Below are positions 63,625 through 64,000 of a DNA stretch of 64,000 nucleotides, one piece after another. The DNA comes from Stieleria maiorica (GTDB lineage: Bacteria > Planctomycetota > Planctomycetia > Pirellulales > Pirellulaceae), in assembly GCF_008035925.1 (NCBI RefSeq), contig NZ_CP036264.1:9768123-9832122 (forward strand), in the 5' to 3' direction. Made by a program: the position numbers and the translations under genes. A model generated the notes under the pieces. That model was not told the origin of the DNA. It saw only the letters and a program-made list of their open reading frames with translations, and searched no databases. Each line of letters starts with the position of its first letter. Positions within the stretch are counted from its first letter, which is position 1.

Positions 63625-64000
63625 TCAGGTCACGATCAGTTCGGGAACGTATTCGCCGAGCCGGTCGAGTAAATACAGGTCGACGTCACGCGCCGCTTCG
63701 AGTTGCATGACGCGTTCGGCCATCTGTTCGCATTGGCCGATGGAGACGGAACGAATCGCCTTTTTGACTCGCAGCAGCGACGACGGCGGGACGCTCAAGT
63801 GGCGAACGCCCATGCCCATCAACAACAGCGCGCGAGCCGGGTTGCTGCTCATTTCACCGCAGATCGAAAGCGGGCGATCATGTTCTTTGGCGACCTCGAC
63901 GCAGCGGGCGATCAGACGCAGCACGGCCGGGTCGCTGGATTGGTACAGGTCGGCGACGTATTCGTTGCTACGGTCGACGGCCAGGGTGTACTGGGCCAGA
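63625..64000 (-). CDS. ptsI: PTS enzyme I (phosphoenolpyruvate-protein phosphotransferase), 5' part beyond the window
   Basis: The last 125 codons of a minus-strand gene that enters from the right edge. The translation from the edge reads LAQYTLAVDRSNEYVADLYQ, then AVLRLIARC, then LSICGEMSSNPARALLLMGM, which is the C-terminal end of the PEP-binding barrel of enzyme I, including the active-site cysteine in ICGE. Enzyme I passes phosphate from PEP to HPr. Since the 5' end is missing, the N-terminal domains cannot be judged. It is 13 bases upstream of the DUF2344 gene, so it may share that operon. Confidence 0.85.
   Translation of the reverse strand, partial: LAQYTLAVDRSNEYVADLYQSSDPAVLRLIARCVEVAKEHDRPLSICGEMSSNPARALLLMGMGVRHLSVPPSSLLRVKKAIRSVSIGQCEQMAERVMQLEAARDVDLYLLDRLGEYVPELIVT

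Overview
The window looks like a piece of chromosome from a planctomycete, most likely of the Pirellulaceae (Rhodopirellula-type). The signs are an N-terminal LEPR-XLL motif on a giant surface protein, a membrane protein starting with the 'ENPYQSP' motif, a planctomycete-type ECF sigma factor translationally coupled to a Ser/Thr kinase, a DUF6807 ('PmoA-like') secreted protein, a FAD-dependent oxidoreductase with sugar-binding-like modules, many GTG/TTG starts with weak ribosome binding sites, and many intergenic palindromic repeats. This assignment is an inference from gene content; no rRNA or tRNA gene was seen.

Region 1 (1-12.8 kb) is accessory. It holds a truncated lipoprotein gene coupled to a 980-residue leucine-rich-repeat (LRR) membrane protein, a second LRR protein, several unrecognised small membrane or cytosolic proteins, three copies of one interspersed repeat, further repeat families, a decayed IS91-type transposase fragment, and an intact IS4-family (Tn5-like) insertion sequence lying between two inverted copies of a palindromic repeat. 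Region 2 (12.8-21.1 kb) is a surface-glycan and cell-surface block: two GT2 glycosyltransferases, a GT4 glycosyltransferase, a sulfotransferase, and a 1281-residue mosaic protein (LEPR-XLL, DUF4347, two carbohydrate-binding-like repeats, Calx-beta, L-type lectin, sugar-dehydrogenase propeller). Region 3 (21.4-36.1 kb) is mainly housekeeping: a SWIM/SNF2 helicase, a secreted FAD oxidoreductase, accD with a coupled divergent protein kinase, speA, mtaB with a ClpS-like adaptor, an M20 peptidase and serS.

Region 4 (36.3-41.5 kb) is a compact signalling locus. A FixJ-like regulator whose receiver has lost its phospho-acceptor aspartate is divergent from an ECF sigma factor. The sigma gene overlaps by 4 nt a Cache-like-sensor transmembrane Ser/Thr kinase gene. 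An alpha/beta hydrolase gene converges on, and overlaps, the kinase gene, and fxsA follows. Region 5 (41.5-42.5 kb) is a tandem array of about 250-bp units rich in a 'GGGGACAGACC' motif.

Region 6 (42.5-57 kb, all on the minus strand) is a type II secretion locus. In transcription order it holds a thioredoxin-trypsin fusion protease, the secretin GspD, a nested palindrome, a 90-residue protein, GspE, F, G, H, I, a palindrome, GspJ, K, a GspC-like, a GspL-like and a GspM-like protein, and a TPR lipoprotein. Most genes overlap by the ATGA/GTGA type of coupling. No prepilin peptidase is present in the window. Region 7 (57.2-64 kb) has metG with a fused C-terminal tRNA-binding domain, a palindrome-rich gap, a DUF6807 protein, ribonuclease E/G, a DUF2344 (radical-SAM-associated) protein, and the 3' part of a PTS enzyme I gene cut by the window edge.
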